DNA of 64,000 bases from Fusobacterium perfoetens ATCC 29250 (GCF_000622245.1 NZ_KK211416.1:1-64000), one strand, 5' to 3'; counted from the first letter of the stretch, positions 54,002-63,582 are shown. A program made the numbers and translations. Notes: generated by a model not told the origin, from the sequence alone.

Positions 54002-54833
54002 TTAACTCACCTCTCTCTTGTTTTATAAGTCCTATTACAAGGATTATAATTGTAACTAAAATAAGCACAGATGAGATAGTAGAAGCCATTGGCCAGTTTC
54101 TTGTTTCTGTTAGATGACGAGCTATAACATTACCTAGGAATATAGAATTTGTTCCTCCAACAAGTTTTGGAACTATATAAGAACCTAACATAGGAACAAA
54201 AGTAAAAATACTAGCTGTCATTATACCATTTTTTATATTAGGTAAAAATATTTTAAAGAAAGATTGTTTATTAGTAGCACCCAAATCTCTGGCAGCTTCC
54301 ATAAGAGAAAAATCAAATTTATCTATAGTAGCATATAATGGTAATATTGCAAATGGTAAACTTGTATATACAGAAATTAATATTACAGCCCAAGTATTGT
54401 AAAGAAATTGTATAGAGTTATCTATAAATCCAAATTTTTTTAATAACATATTAATAAATCCATTACTTCCCAAAATTGCCATCCAAGCATATATTCTTAT
54501 AAGAAAATTTGTCCAAAATGGAATTATTATTAAATAAATAAGTTTTTCTTTGTATTTAGAACGAACAATAAAATATGCTGTAGGTATTGCAATAATTATT
54601 GTAATTACAGTTACTAATATACTTATAAAAAGAGTTTTATAAACAATTGATAAAAATATTGGATTTTTAAAAATATTAAAAGATTCAAGAGTAAATTTTA
54701 ATTCTACTCCACCATAAATACCCTTTTTTAGAAAAGAATATACCAAAACAATAAGCATAGGGATTAAGAAGAAAGCTGTTAGCCATATTGTTATAGGTAC
54801 AGTATAAAGAATACCTTTTTTATTATTTTTCAT
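53994..54833 (-). CDS. potB: Spermidine/putrescine ABC transporter permease PotB
   Basis: A 279-residue permease with six helices and the EAA loop EAARDLGATNKQSFFKIFLP near residue 185. It follows potA with a one-base gap and overlaps potC by 8 bases, so the three are translationally coupled. It forms the channel with PotC. Confidence 0.92.
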   Translation of the reverse strand: MKNNKKGILYTVPITIWLTAFFLIPMLIVLVYSFLKKGIYGGVELKFTLESFNIFKNPIFLSIVYKTLFISILVTVITIIIAIPTAYFIVRSKYKEKLIYLIIIPFWTNFLIRIYAWMAILGSNGFINMLLKKFGFIDNSIQFLYNTWAVILISVYTSLPFAILPLYATIDKFDFSLMEAARDLGATNKQSFFKIFLPNIKNGIMTASIFTFVPMLGSYIVPKLVGGTNSIFLGNVIARHLTETRNWPMASTISSVLILVTIIILVIGLIKQERGELNG

Positions 54834-54834
54834 T

Positions 54835-55950
54835 TTACTTTACCTCAACAAGATAACTATCTTCAAAGTTCCATGATATAAATGCTTCTTCATCCCAGCT
54901 TACATCTGTATCATCATCTTCAAAGAAAATGTCATGTTGTTTAAATGCTTTTATAAGTAAGTTTTTATCTCCATTTACCCATGTAAAATATTTACTTTGG
55001 AAACCTGTATAAATAACTTCATCAACATAAACACTCAATGTATTATATTTCCAGTTTAAATTTTCAGGTTTTTTCTTAGTAACTTTTATTTTTTCAGGTC
55101 TAACTGATACTACAACTTTATCTCCTACTTTTACATTTCTATCCATTTCAAAAAGAATTTCTCCAAAATTAGGATTTACAAGAGTAGCACAAGTATCACC
55201 ATTTATTTTTATAACTTCTCCTTCAATGAAATTATTTTCTCCTATAAAATCAGCAACAAATATATCTGCTGGAGATTCATAAACTTCTGCTGGAGTTCCA
55301 ACTTGTAAAACATTTCCTTGATTCATAATAGCTATTCTATCAGAAATAGAAAGAGCTTCTTGTTGGTCATGAGTTATAAATATAAATGTAATTCCAACTT
55401 CCTCATGAATATTGTCTAACTCAATAAGTAAATTTTGTCTAAGTTTAGCATCTAATGCTGATAAAGGCTCATCTAAAAGTAATACTTCAGGTTTGTTTAT
55501 AAGTGCTCTAGCAATAGATACTCTTTGTTGTTGTCCTCCAGATAATTGATTTGGTTTTTTATTTGCATGTTCTTCTAAGTCAATCATCTTTAACATTTTA
55601 GCAACTTCTGTTTTTATATATTCTTCATTTTCTTTTTTTAATCTTAAAGAAAATGCTATGTTTTCAAATACAGTCAAATGAGGAAAAAGAGCATATTTTT
55701 GAAATATAGTATTTATAGGTCTTAGATTTGGGGGCAACTTGGTTATCTCCTTATCTCCTAAATAAACTATACCAGAGTCAGGCTCTGTAAATCCAGCAAG
55801 AATTCTTAAAAGAGTAGTTTTTCCACATCCAGAAGGACCTAAAATAGAAAAGAATTCTCCTGGCTGAATATTTAAATTAATATTCTTTAAAACTTGAACT
55901 CCGTCAAAAGTTTTTGAAAGATTCTCAATAGAAATACCTTTTTTTTCCAC
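54835..55950 (-). CDS. potA: Spermidine/putrescine ABC transporter ATPase PotA
   Basis: A 371-residue ABC ATPase. Walker A GPSGCGKTT near residue 38, LSGGQQQR near 137, Walker B LLLDEPLSALD near 158 and the TOBE domain at the C-terminus (about 290-370) are visible. It uses a GTG start with AGGAGG 8 bases upstream; no ATG with a site fits. First gene of potABC. Energises polyamine import. Confidence 0.93.
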   Translation of the reverse strand: MEKKGISIENLSKTFDGVQVLKNINLNIQPGEFFSILGPSGCGKTTLLRILAGFTEPDSGIVYLGDKEITKLPPNLRPINTIFQKYALFPHLTVFENIAFSLRLKKENEEYIKTEVAKMLKMIDLEEHANKKPNQLSGGQQQRVSIARALINKPEVLLLDEPLSALDAKLRQNLLIELDNIHEEVGITFIFITHDQQEALSISDRIAIMNQGNVLQVGTPAEVYESPADIFVADFIGENNFIEGEVIKINGDTCATLVNPNFGEILFEMDRNVKVGDKVVVSVRPEKIKVTKKKPENLNWKYNTLSVYVDEVIYTGFQSKYFTWVNGDKNLLIKAFKQHDIFFEDDDTDVSWDEEAFISWNFEDSYLVEVK

Positions 55951-56131
55951 TTATCAACCTCCTAATTACATTATTAAAAATTGTTAAATTCTATAGTACA
56001 TCCTTATTATTTTATCATATTTAAAAAAAAATTACAAATTATTCTTTATTAATAAAAAAATTATATTGACATAAATCAAAAAAATAGATAAAATACATAT
56101 GTAATTTGTTTATTTTTTTTAAAATTTTTGA

Positions 56132-56137
56132 TATACT
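56132..56137 (+). promoter_or_regulatory. Possible -10 of the tRNA-Sec gene
   Basis: TATACT 14 bases before the mature 5' end of tRNA-Sec. No good -35 at 17 bases is seen (TTGTTT lies at 20). Confidence 0.35.
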
Positions 56138-56151
56138 ATTCTTAGAAAGAT

Positions 56152-56246
56152 GGAAGCGGCAGAAAACTGGTGTTTTCAACAGTCTTCAAAACTGTATTGG
56201 TGGGACATAGTTCCATGATAGGTTCGATTCCTATACGCTTCCGCCA
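56152..56246 (+). tRNA. selC: tRNA-Sec (anticodon TCA)
   Basis: A 95-nucleotide tRNA with acceptor GGAAGCG pairing with CGCTTCC, discriminator G and encoded CCA. The anticodon arm is ACAGT-CTTCAAA-ACTGT, giving anticodon TCA, which reads UGA. A long variable arm (about TTGGTGGGACATAGTTCCAT) and extended D-stem fit selenocysteine tRNA. This shows the organism inserts selenocysteine. I saw no ORF in this window that needs an in-frame TGA to be read. The dipeptidase gene starts 28 bases after. Confidence 0.94.
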
Positions 56247-56273
56247 TAATAATTAATAAGAGGTGTCAAGTAA

Positions 56274-57653
56274 ATGGATATTCAAAAAGAAGTATTAAAA
56301 TATAGAGAACAATTAATCTCATCACTTCAAGAATCAATTCAAATAAAAAGTGTTGAAGAAGAACCAAAACCTGGAATGCCTTTCGGTGAAGGACCAGCTA
56401 AAGCTTTACAACATTTTTTAAAAGTAGGAGAAGAATTAGGATTTAAAGCTGAAAATTTTGATAATTATGTTGGACATATAATTTTTGGAGAAGGAGAAGA
56501 ATCTTTAGGAATATTAGGGCACGTTGATGTTGTACCAGAAGGAACTGGTTGGGATTATCCGCCTTATTCTGGAATGATTGTTGATAATAAAATGTATGGT
56601 AGAGGGACTTTAGATGATAAAGGGCCTTTAATGATATGTCTTTATGCAATGAAATGTTTAAAAGATATGGGAGTTCCTCTAAAAAAACAAATTAGAATGA
56701 TAATTGGAGCAAATGAAGAAACAGAATGGGGTTGTATGAAACATTATTTTGATACATTAAAAATGCCTGAGCCTACTTTATCATTTACACCAGACAGTAG
56801 TTTTCCTGTTACTTTTGCAGAAAAAGGAATATTAAGAGGACTTTTAAAAATAAAATGTGATGACAATTTTTCTATTCAAGGAGGAAAAGTATTTAATGCT
56901 GTTCCTGAAAAAACTTTTTTAACTTTACCTTTAGAATATAAAAATCTTATTATAGAAGAACTAGAAAAATATAATTTTGCAAATGAATATAAAATAACTT
57001 GTGAAGAAAAAGATAATAAATTAGAGCTTATTTCTTATGGGAAGGCAGCCCATGCTGCTCATCCAGAATTAGGATATAATTCTCTTTCGGCGTTATTATC
57101 ATTTATTTATGTTACTGGAATAAAAATTACAGGACTTTCTCAAATGGCTAAATATTTTGGAGAAAATATAAAGCTTGAATTTAATGGAAAATCAGCAGGA
57201 CTTTATTTTAAAGATGAGCCTTCTGGTGAAATAACTATGAATTATGGAAAAGCGTATGTTGAAGATGGATATTTATATGTATCTCTTGATACAAGATATC
57301 CTGTTACATTAAAAGTCGAAGAACTAGAGAATAAATTATTTGCATTACTTAATAAATATGGAATTGAATTTGTTGGTGGAAAAAAAGAAACTCCTTTATA
57401 TGTTAAAAAAGATAGTTTCTTAGTACAAGAACTTACAAATATTTATAAAGAGATTACAAAAGATGAAGATTGTGAACCTATTGCTATAGGTGGTGGAACT
57501 TATGCTAAGGCTGTTAAAAATTGTGTAGCTTTTGGAGCATTACTTAAAGAAACACCTGATACAATGCATCAAAAAAATGAATGTATTCCTTTAGAAACTT
57601 TGGATACATTATTAAAAATATACATAGAAGCAATCTATAGATTAGCTAAATAA
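56274..57653 (+). CDS. M20 family dipeptidase (PepV-like)
   Basis: A 459-residue metallopeptidase of the Sapep/PepV group. The two-zinc active site is visible: LGHVDVVPEG near residue 82 (metal His and Asp), RGTLDDKGP near 116, and ANEETEWGC near 152 (catalytic Glu). A lid domain insertion lies in the middle and the metal His appears in the C-terminal PDTMHQKNE. It cleaves dipeptides, releasing amino acids in the cytoplasm. It follows tRNA-Sec by 28 bases with AAGAGGTG upstream of the ATG, and an SDR gene follows after 12 bases. Confidence 0.9.
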   Translation: MDIQKEVLKYREQLISSLQESIQIKSVEEEPKPGMPFGEGPAKALQHFLKVGEELGFKAENFDNYVGHIIFGEGEESLGILGHVDVVPEGTGWDYPPYSGMIVDNKMYGRGTLDDKGPLMICLYAMKCLKDMGVPLKKQIRMIIGANEETEWGCMKHYFDTLKMPEPTLSFTPDSSFPVTFAEKGILRGLLKIKCDDNFSIQGGKVFNAVPEKTFLTLPLEYKNLIIEELEKYNFANEYKITCEEKDNKLELISYGKAAHAAHPELGYNSLSALLSFIYVTGIKITGLSQMAKYFGENIKLEFNGKSAGLYFKDEPSGEITMNYGKAYVEDGYLYVSLDTRYPVTLKVEELENKLFALLNKYGIEFVGGKKETPLYVKKDSFLVQELTNIYKEITKDEDCEPIAIGGGTYAKAVKNCVAFGALLKETPDTMHQKNECIPLETLDTLLKIYIEAIYRLAK

Positions 57654-57665
57654 TTAGGAGGAAAA

Positions 57666-58391
57666 ATGAATAGAATTGAAGGAAAAGTAGCTTTAGTTAC
57701 AGGAGGAGCTGCTGGAATAGGAAGAGCAATAGTTGAAAGATTTGCTGCTGAAGGAGCAAAAATGGTTATTGCTTGTGATGTAAATCCATGTGAATATGAA
57801 CAAGAAAATGTTGTTGGAAAAATATTAAATGTTACAGATAGAGAAGGAATTAAAGCTTTAGTTAAAGAAATAGTTGATACATATGGAACTATTGATATTT
57901 TAGTAAATAATGCTGGAATAACAAAAGATGGTCCTTTTTTAAGAATGAGTGAAGAGCAATGGGATGCTGTTATTAATATAAACTTAAAAGGTGTATTCAA
58001 TGTAACTCAAGCTGTAGCACCTGTAATGACTAAGGCTAAAAAGGGTTCTATTATAACTTTATCTTCAGTTGTTGGTTTATATGGAAATATTGGGCAAACT
58101 AACTACTCTGCTACTAAAGCTGGAGTTATTGGAATGACTCAAACTTGGAAAAAAGAGTTAGCTAGAAAAGGAGCTCAAATTAGAGTTAACTGTGTTGCTC
58201 CTGGATTTATTCAAAGTCCAATGACTGATAAATTATCAGAAAAAGCTGTTGAAGGAATCTTAAGTGGAGTACCATTACAAAGAATGGGAACTAAAGAAGA
58301 TGTAGCTAATGCTGTATTATTCTTGGCAAGTGATGAATCTTCTTATATTACAGGAGCAGTTTTACCAATTTCTGGAGGGCTTTCATTCTAA
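57666..58391 (+). CDS. FabG-like 3-oxoacyl-ACP reductase or related SDR
   Basis: A 241-residue SDR. TGGAAGIG near residue 12, NNAG near 83, Ser in TLSSVVG near 134 and YSATK near 147 define the classical active site, with the C-terminal ITGAVLPISGG typical of FabG. FabG reduces 3-oxoacyl-ACP in fatty-acid synthesis. It is not in a fab cluster here, so it may be an alternative SDR. Start after AGGAGG. Cotranscribed with the dipeptidase (12-base gap). Confidence 0.85.
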   Translation: MNRIEGKVALVTGGAAGIGRAIVERFAAEGAKMVIACDVNPCEYEQENVVGKILNVTDREGIKALVKEIVDTYGTIDILVNNAGITKDGPFLRMSEEQWDAVININLKGVFNVTQAVAPVMTKAKKGSIITLSSVVGLYGNIGQTNYSATKAGVIGMTQTWKKELARKGAQIRVNCVAPGFIQSPMTDKLSEKAVEGILSGVPLQRMGTKEDVANAVLFLASDESSYITGAVLPISGGLSF

Positions 58392-58408
58392 TTTATAAAG
58401 AAATAAAA

Positions 58409-58450
58409 TTAAAAGACTATTACAAAATTTTGTAATAGTCTTATTTTTTT
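58409..58450. terminator. Bidirectional terminator
   Basis: A nearly perfect hairpin AAGACTATTACAA / TTGTAATAGTCTT at 58413-58442, flanked by A and T runs. It separates FabG-like and RlpA-like genes. Confidence 0.88.
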
Positions 58451-58453
58451 CAT

Positions 58454-58864
58454 TTATTTTAAAAAGTTTTTATATTCTTTTGAAGTAAACTTAGGATTTC
58501 CTTTTTTATATTTAAAAGTATTTTTTTGATTTACTACTTTTATATTTGCATTTATTATTCCTTTATCTAAAGAAGAAATTTCAGAAAATGCTTTTTTACT
58601 TAAATCTAGTGTTCTACCATATTTTTCAAATCCACCTCTATCTGTAACTACTACTTTAACAGATTTATTATTTTCTTTATTAGTTATTTTTAAAACTGTT
58701 CCAAAAGGATATTTGTTAGAAGCACATGTATATTGTTTAGAATCAAAAATATATCCACTAGCTGTTAATTTTCCCTCAAATCCCTTTCCATACCAACTTA
58801 CTTTATCAGCATATATTGAAATTGATAAAATTACCATTAATAAAATAATAAAAGTTTTTTTCAA
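58454..58864 (-). CDS. RlpA-like septal/peptidoglycan-acting secreted protein
   Basis: A 136-residue protein with a signal peptide (MKKTFIILLMVILSISIYA) and a double-psi beta-barrel of RlpA type: VSWYGKGFEGKLTASG near residue 22, PFGTVLKITN near 53, TDRGGFEKYGRTLDLSKKAF near 74. RlpA proteins bind or cleave denuded peptidoglycan glycan strands in cell separation. No SPOR domain follows, so it is a short form. The catalytic Asp and His in the DRGGF region should be checked, as the domain alone does not prove lytic activity. GGAGGA precedes the ATG. Lies just downstream of an amino-acid permease. Confidence 0.85.
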   Translation of the reverse strand: MKKTFIILLMVILSISIYADKVSWYGKGFEGKLTASGYIFDSKQYTCASNKYPFGTVLKITNKENNKSVKVVVTDRGGFEKYGRTLDLSKKAFSEISSLDKGIINANIKVVNQKNTFKYKKGNPKFTSKEYKNFLK

Positions 58865-58874
58865 ATTTATCCTC

Positions 58875-60308
58875 CTATTTATTTTTTTGATTTTTAGCTA
58901 TCTTTGGCAAAATAAATCCAAGTCCAATTAAAACTATTGGTGTAATAATATTTAATGAAATTTGAAACATCCATTCAGTAGAGAATAATTCTATATTTTT
59001 AGGGAAGATTCCCATTAAACAAGCAAAGGCTGTAAATGAAAAACACCAAATTCCAATTAAAGTTGCTATTTTATCATTATTTATAAATTTATAAGTAGCA
59101 TTTTCTACAAGAGTTTTATTTTTTATAAATCCTCTAAGTCCAATATAGGCAACGAAAACCCATAAATATCTTAATGGCATAACTATTGAATTTAAATCTA
59201 ATAACCAGTTATAAAGATTATTCATATCCCTGATTCCGAAAGCTGGAATTATAATTAATATTCCTACAAGGATAGCAGTTAATTTATATCCTGTAATTGG
59301 AGCACCATATTCATTAGTTTTTGTAAATGATTTTGGTATAAAATCTTTATTTCCCTCTCCAATTAATATTTTTAATGGAGCGTCTATTGAAAACATTAGA
59401 GCTGAAATTTGACCTAGGGCATTAGCAATAGCATATAATATCATTAAAAAATTTCCTACACCATAGTATTCTCCTAATAATTTAAAAGCATAGTATTGTC
59501 CATTCATTTTTAAGTCTGCTGGAATATCTCCACTGTTAAACATTATTCCCATAGCAAGGGAACCTAAAAGAGCTGACATAGCCACAGATAAAGCTAATAT
59601 TAACATTCCTTTTGGAAAGTTTTTATTAGGATTTTCTACTTCTTTAACATATGGAGAAATTTTTTCGCAACCTCCAACAGCAAAAACCAACATTGATAAA
59701 GTTGTAAAATATGTAAAATCAAATTTTGGTAAAAATGTTGACAAACTCCAATCTACTGTTGCTGAACTTGCTCCTACTATTGATGGTGCAGCTACTGTTA
59801 AAAGAATATATAAAATTCCCATAAAAAACATGGAAGTTCCAGCAAGAGCTCCTATTCTTTTTAATGAATTAATTCCTTTTGATGATAACCATAAAAAAAA
59901 TAAGAAAATTACCAATACTATACTTTGTAATACTAGTGAATTTATTCCTTTTATCATATCTCCATTTTGGTAAAATACCCAGCTTAAAGCAACTAAAGCA
60001 TTTTGTGGTTTTTGAGCAAGGTATGGAATATGTACTATCCAATAAGTCCAACCAGCTAAATATGCTATCATTGGTCCATAAGTTGAGCCAACCCAACTTG
60101 AAACTCCTCCAGATTGCTTTTCAAAAACAGAACCCATTTCCCCTACCATTAAAGCATATGGTAAAAAGTAAAAAGATAAGATTAGTAGCCATGATATTAC
60201 AACTGTGAGTCCTTGATTGGCATAGTTATTGACAACGTTTCCGAAGCCCCAAACTACTGTAAATCCCATCATTGCTAAAGTACGCCAATTAAGTTTTTTT
60301 TCCTTCAT
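58875..60308 (-). CDS. APC-family amino-acid permease
   Basis: A 477-residue inner-membrane transporter with about twelve helices of the amino acid-polyamine-organocation superfamily. Near the start VVWGFGNVVNNY and KQSGGVSSWVGSTYGP are typical, and GGCEKISPYVKEVENPNKNFPKG near residue 215 matches the conserved loop of the family. It resembles YjeM/GadC-type permeases. Substrate unknown. ATG at 60308 is chosen because AAGGAGAG lies just upstream; a GTG at 60323 sits within that site. Confidence 0.87.
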   Translation of the reverse strand: MKEKKLNWRTLAMMGFTVVWGFGNVVNNYANQGLTVVISWLLILSFYFLPYALMVGEMGSVFEKQSGGVSSWVGSTYGPMIAYLAGWTYWIVHIPYLAQKPQNALVALSWVFYQNGDMIKGINSLVLQSIVLVIFLFFLWLSSKGINSLKRIGALAGTSMFFMGILYILLTVAAPSIVGASSATVDWSLSTFLPKFDFTYFTTLSMLVFAVGGCEKISPYVKEVENPNKNFPKGMLILALSVAMSALLGSLAMGIMFNSGDIPADLKMNGQYYAFKLLGEYYGVGNFLMILYAIANALGQISALMFSIDAPLKILIGEGNKDFIPKSFTKTNEYGAPITGYKLTAILVGILIIIPAFGIRDMNNLYNWLLDLNSIVMPLRYLWVFVAYIGLRGFIKNKTLVENATYKFINNDKIATLIGIWCFSFTAFACLMGIFPKNIELFSTEWMFQISLNIITPIVLIGLGFILPKIAKNQKNK

Positions 60309-60425
60309 TTTTCTCTCCTTCACATTTCAATTTTTTTATAATTTCCCAAAAAATATCAATGACTTGAAAATTATATCATAATTTTTAGATTTTAAAAAGT
60401 TTTTTATAAAATATATTAAAAGTAA

Positions 60426-60478
60426 AAAAGAAACTATTATAAATTTTTTATTTTTAATATAACAGTTTCTTTTTCTTG
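60426..60478 (-). terminator. Terminator after the trmR-like gene
   Basis: AAGAAACT (60428-60435) pairs with AGTTTCTT (60464-60471). On the minus strand the hairpin is followed by TTTTTTAC. It lies in the 222-base gap (60309-60530) that otherwise holds only the permease upstream region. Confidence 0.75.
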
Positions 60479-60530
60479 AGATTAATTTTTATTTTAATAA
60501 TTTAATAGAGGATATTTTTTATAATTATTA

Positions 60531-61172
60531 CTATTTTGTATCCTTTTTACAACGGATAAGACCAATTCCATCACCAAAAGGTAATAATGTAAAATCATAA
60601 TTTTCATAAAGATAATTTATAAATTCATCTAATTTTCTAACAATAGTTTTAAATCTTTTTGGATATTCTTTGTATAAATATCCTCTGAACATAATATTAT
60701 CAATAAAAACTATTCCACCATCATTAAGCATTTTATAAGAATCTTCAAAGAATTTTTTATATTGTCCTTTAGAAGCATCTATAAATATAAAATCAAACTT
60801 ATCATTTAATTTTTCTATTTCAGCTGTTGCATCACCTAATATCATTTTTACATTTTTCAAAGAAGCTTTTTCAAAGTTTTTCTTGGCTTCATTAAATCTT
60901 TCTTCATCAATTTCAATAGTTGTAAGAATTCCACCATTTTTTTCAATAAGTCTTCCCATTAAGATTCCTGAATATCCAATAGCAGTTCCTACTTCTAAAA
61001 TATTTTTAGGGTTAGTAATTTTTATCATAAATTCTAAATATTTTGCAACTTCTTTTGTTACTATAGGGATATTATTTTCTTTAGCATATTCTTCAAGTTC
61101 TAATATAAGTTCATCTTTTTCTTTTATTTTATTAATTATATATTCATTAGCTTCTTTTAATTCTTCTAACAA
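60531..61172 (-). CDS. O-methyltransferase (TrmR/YrrM-like)
   Basis: A 213-residue class I SAM methyltransferase. Motif I reads GTAIGYSGI near residue 62, followed by TIEIDEERF near 87 and FIDASKGQY near 128. It is the COG4122 group whose Bacillus member TrmR methylates 5-hydroxyuridine in tRNA, though other members act on catechols. A small-molecule role is possible. The start is TTG with AAGGAG 6 bases upstream. Follows rsmB by 15 bases. Confidence 0.82.
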   Translation of the reverse strand: MLEELKEANEYIINKIKEKDELILELEEYAKENNIPIVTKEVAKYLEFMIKITNPKNILEVGTAIGYSGILMGRLIEKNGGILTTIEIDEERFNEAKKNFEKASLKNVKMILGDATAEIEKLNDKFDFIFIDASKGQYKKFFEDSYKMLNDGGIVFIDNIMFRGYLYKEYPKRFKTIVRKLDEFINYLYENYDFTLLPFGDGIGLIRCKKDTK

Positions 61173-61187
61173 TTTTTTCTCCTTATT

Positions 61188-62486
61188 TTAACTAATTTTT
61201 ACAAGTCTTGCTATATAGAAATTATCTACAATTTCCTCTCTATAATCTATTAAAAATCCTCCAACTTCGTCATATTCTCCTAAAACATTTTCTGGAATTT
61301 CAACTTTTATACTTTGGAAATTTTTATGATTTTCTAAGAATTTTTTTACATTTAAAGTATTTTCTTCTTTTGTAATAGTACAAGTACTATAAACTAGTTC
61401 TCCACCAACAATTAAATTATTACTTACACTTTCTAAAATTTCATATTGTAAATTAGAAAGTTCTTCTACATTTTCAAAATTTTTATTGTATAGAGCTTCT
61501 GGTTTTTTTCTAATAACTCCATATCCACTACAAGGAGCATCAACTAAAATTTTATGAAATTTTTTTCCTTGTTCTTTTATTTTTCTAGCATCAAGTTTTA
61601 CAGCCCTTATAATATCTATACCCATTTTTTTACTATTTTCTTCTATAAGTTTAATTTTATGAGGATAAATATCAAGAGAAAGAATTTCTCCTTTATTTTT
61701 CATAAATTCAGCTATTAAAACACTTTTACTTCCAGGAGCTGCACAAGAATCTAAAACTATATCATTTTCTTTTGGATTTAAATTTTTTACAGATAGATAT
61801 GAAGCAGCATCTTGGGCAATTATTTTTCCATTTTTAAATTCATCAAAATATATTACAATTCCAGAATCTAAATAATAAACTGTATCAACTTTTTTTATAA
61901 TATTTATATCTTTTTCTTTTAAAAGATTTTCAAATTCTTCACAAGAATATTTAAGAGTATTAACTCTAACAGCCATATAAGGTATTTTTTTCAAAGAGAT
62001 TAAAACTTTTTCTGTATTTTTTCCATATTCTTCAAAAATTTTTTCACAGAACCATTTAGGATATGAATAAAGAATATCATAAGCTTTTTCATTTTTTAAT
62101 TTTTCTAAAATTTCATCTTTTTCTCTGTCATAATTTCTTAAAACGCCATTTATAAATCTTCCTACAGGAACACTAAATTTTTTCTTTGTAAGCTCTGTAG
62201 CTTCCCAAATAACACCTTTTGTATCACTATTCATAAAAGTCATTTGATATATAGAAATTCTAAAAAGTTGTCTTTGCCACTCTTTTTTTATCTCTTTTAC
62301 CTTTTGATTTATAACATAATCTAAAAATATTTTATTTCTAATAACCCCATAAAAAACTTCAGTTATAAAACCTCTTTCTTTTGGACTTAAAGTATTTTCT
62401 TTAAAATATTCATTTAAAGCTATATTAGAAAACTTTCCTTGTTCTACTTCTGACAATAAAACTATTATCCTTTGTTTTATATTCAA
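61188..62486 (-). CDS. rsmB: 16S rRNA m5C967 methyltransferase RsmB
   Basis: A 432-residue enzyme. The N-terminal NusB-like RNA-binding domain covers about 1-140. The C-terminal SAM domain has LDSCAAPGSKS (motif I), DAPCSGYG (motif IV) and YSTCTITKEEN with the two catalytic cysteines. It methylates C967 of 16S rRNA. The probable start is TTG at 62486, preceded by AGGAGGG. Cotranscribed with eutH (14-base gap) and trmR-like gene. Confidence 0.95.
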   Translation of the reverse strand: MNIKQRIIVLLSEVEQGKFSNIALNEYFKENTLSPKERGFITEVFYGVIRNKIFLDYVINQKVKEIKKEWQRQLFRISIYQMTFMNSDTKGVIWEATELTKKKFSVPVGRFINGVLRNYDREKDEILEKLKNEKAYDILYSYPKWFCEKIFEEYGKNTEKVLISLKKIPYMAVRVNTLKYSCEEFENLLKEKDINIIKKVDTVYYLDSGIVIYFDEFKNGKIIAQDAASYLSVKNLNPKENDIVLDSCAAPGSKSVLIAEFMKNKGEILSLDIYPHKIKLIEENSKKMGIDIIRAVKLDARKIKEQGKKFHKILVDAPCSGYGVIRKKPEALYNKNFENVEELSNLQYEILESVSNNLIVGGELVYSTCTITKEENTLNVKKFLENHKNFQSIKVEIPENVLGEYDEVGGFLIDYREEIVDNFYIARLVKIS

Positions 62487-62499
62487 GATACCCTCCTGA

Positions 62500-63582
62500 T
62501 TAATTATTTTTTTCTAATTTATATAATAAATTTCCTACAAACATTGCTAAGATTCCTCCTGAAAGTTTTGCAACAATTACAGGAACAACCATAGACTTTT
62601 CAATTCCAGCTGTAAATCCCAAATGACTTCCGAATACAAAAGCGCCACTTACAGAAAAAGCAATATTCATTATTTTTCCTTTAGGGTCCATATCTTTTAC
62701 TAAAGCAAGCATTGGAATATTGTGAGCAAGACAAGCTATAAATCCAGCTACAGAATTTTCATTTACATCTAAAATTTTTCCAATTTTTATTAAAAATTTT
62801 TTGAATATATTTGTTATAAAATATACAAGAGGAAAAGCTCCTGATAAAACCATAGCAATTTTACAAACTGTTTCACCAGCTTCTAAAGCTGAAATCATAT
62901 TTTTTACTATAACTACACCTGTCAAGATTCTAATGCTTTCTAAAGCAAATCCTATTGTTATTAATATTGTAATAATTTTTCCAAAAATTAAGAAACCACT
63001 AGCTATTTTTTTAGGATATTTAAAAAGTAAAAGTCCTAAAATTATAGTTAATATGAAAGTAGGGATTAAGTTTAAAATTAAAAATTTTATATTAAATCCT
63101 GCTACTAATCCACCTAAGAAACAACCGAAAGGAACTGTAATTATTCCAGCTAAAATTCCTTTTGAAAGATATTTTTCATCTTCTTTTTTTATCATTCCCA
63201 TTGATACAGGAATAGAAAAAGAAAGAGTTGCCCCTAAAGTAGCACTTAATATTAAACCTCCTAAATATCCACCCTCTTTAGTATGAGCTAATTCCATTCC
63301 TAAAGAATAACCTCCCATATCATTGGCAAGAATTGTTCCAGGAAAAAGTCCAGGGTCGATACCAAAAAAGTTATATAAAGGAGAGATAATTGGATTTAAA
63401 AAATTGGCAATTACAGGAGAAAGACAAATTATTCCTATCATAGAAAGTCCTAAAGAACCCATTGCCATTATTCCCTCTTCAAATTTTTTTCCATAACCTA
63501 GTTTATTTCCAAAAATTCTATCAATAGCTCCAACTATCATAAATAATATCATAATATATATAATTAAATCATTTATTTGCAT
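62500..63582 (-). CDS. eutH: Ethanolamine permease EutH
   Basis: A 360-residue membrane protein with about ten helices. ANDMGGYSLGMELAH near residue 92 is the EutH hallmark, and LGATLSFSIPVSMG and FVFGSHLGFTAGI follow. EutH imports ethanolamine or ethanolammonium. No ethanolamine ammonia-lyase, microcompartment or eut regulator gene is adjacent; instead it heads an operon with rsmB and trmR-like. So the catabolic genes would have to be elsewhere, or the transporter serves another amine. ATG start after GGGG. Confidence 0.9.
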   Translation of the reverse strand: MQINDLIIYIMILFMIVGAIDRIFGNKLGYGKKFEEGIMAMGSLGLSMIGIICLSPVIANFLNPIISPLYNFFGIDPGLFPGTILANDMGGYSLGMELAHTKEGGYLGGLILSATLGATLSFSIPVSMGMIKKEDEKYLSKGILAGIITVPFGCFLGGLVAGFNIKFLILNLIPTFILTIILGLLLFKYPKKIASGFLIFGKIITILITIGFALESIRILTGVVIVKNMISALEAGETVCKIAMVLSGAFPLVYFITNIFKKFLIKIGKILDVNENSVAGFIACLAHNIPMLALVKDMDPKGKIMNIAFSVSGAFVFGSHLGFTAGIEKSMVVPVIVAKLSGGILAMFVGNLLYKLEKNN

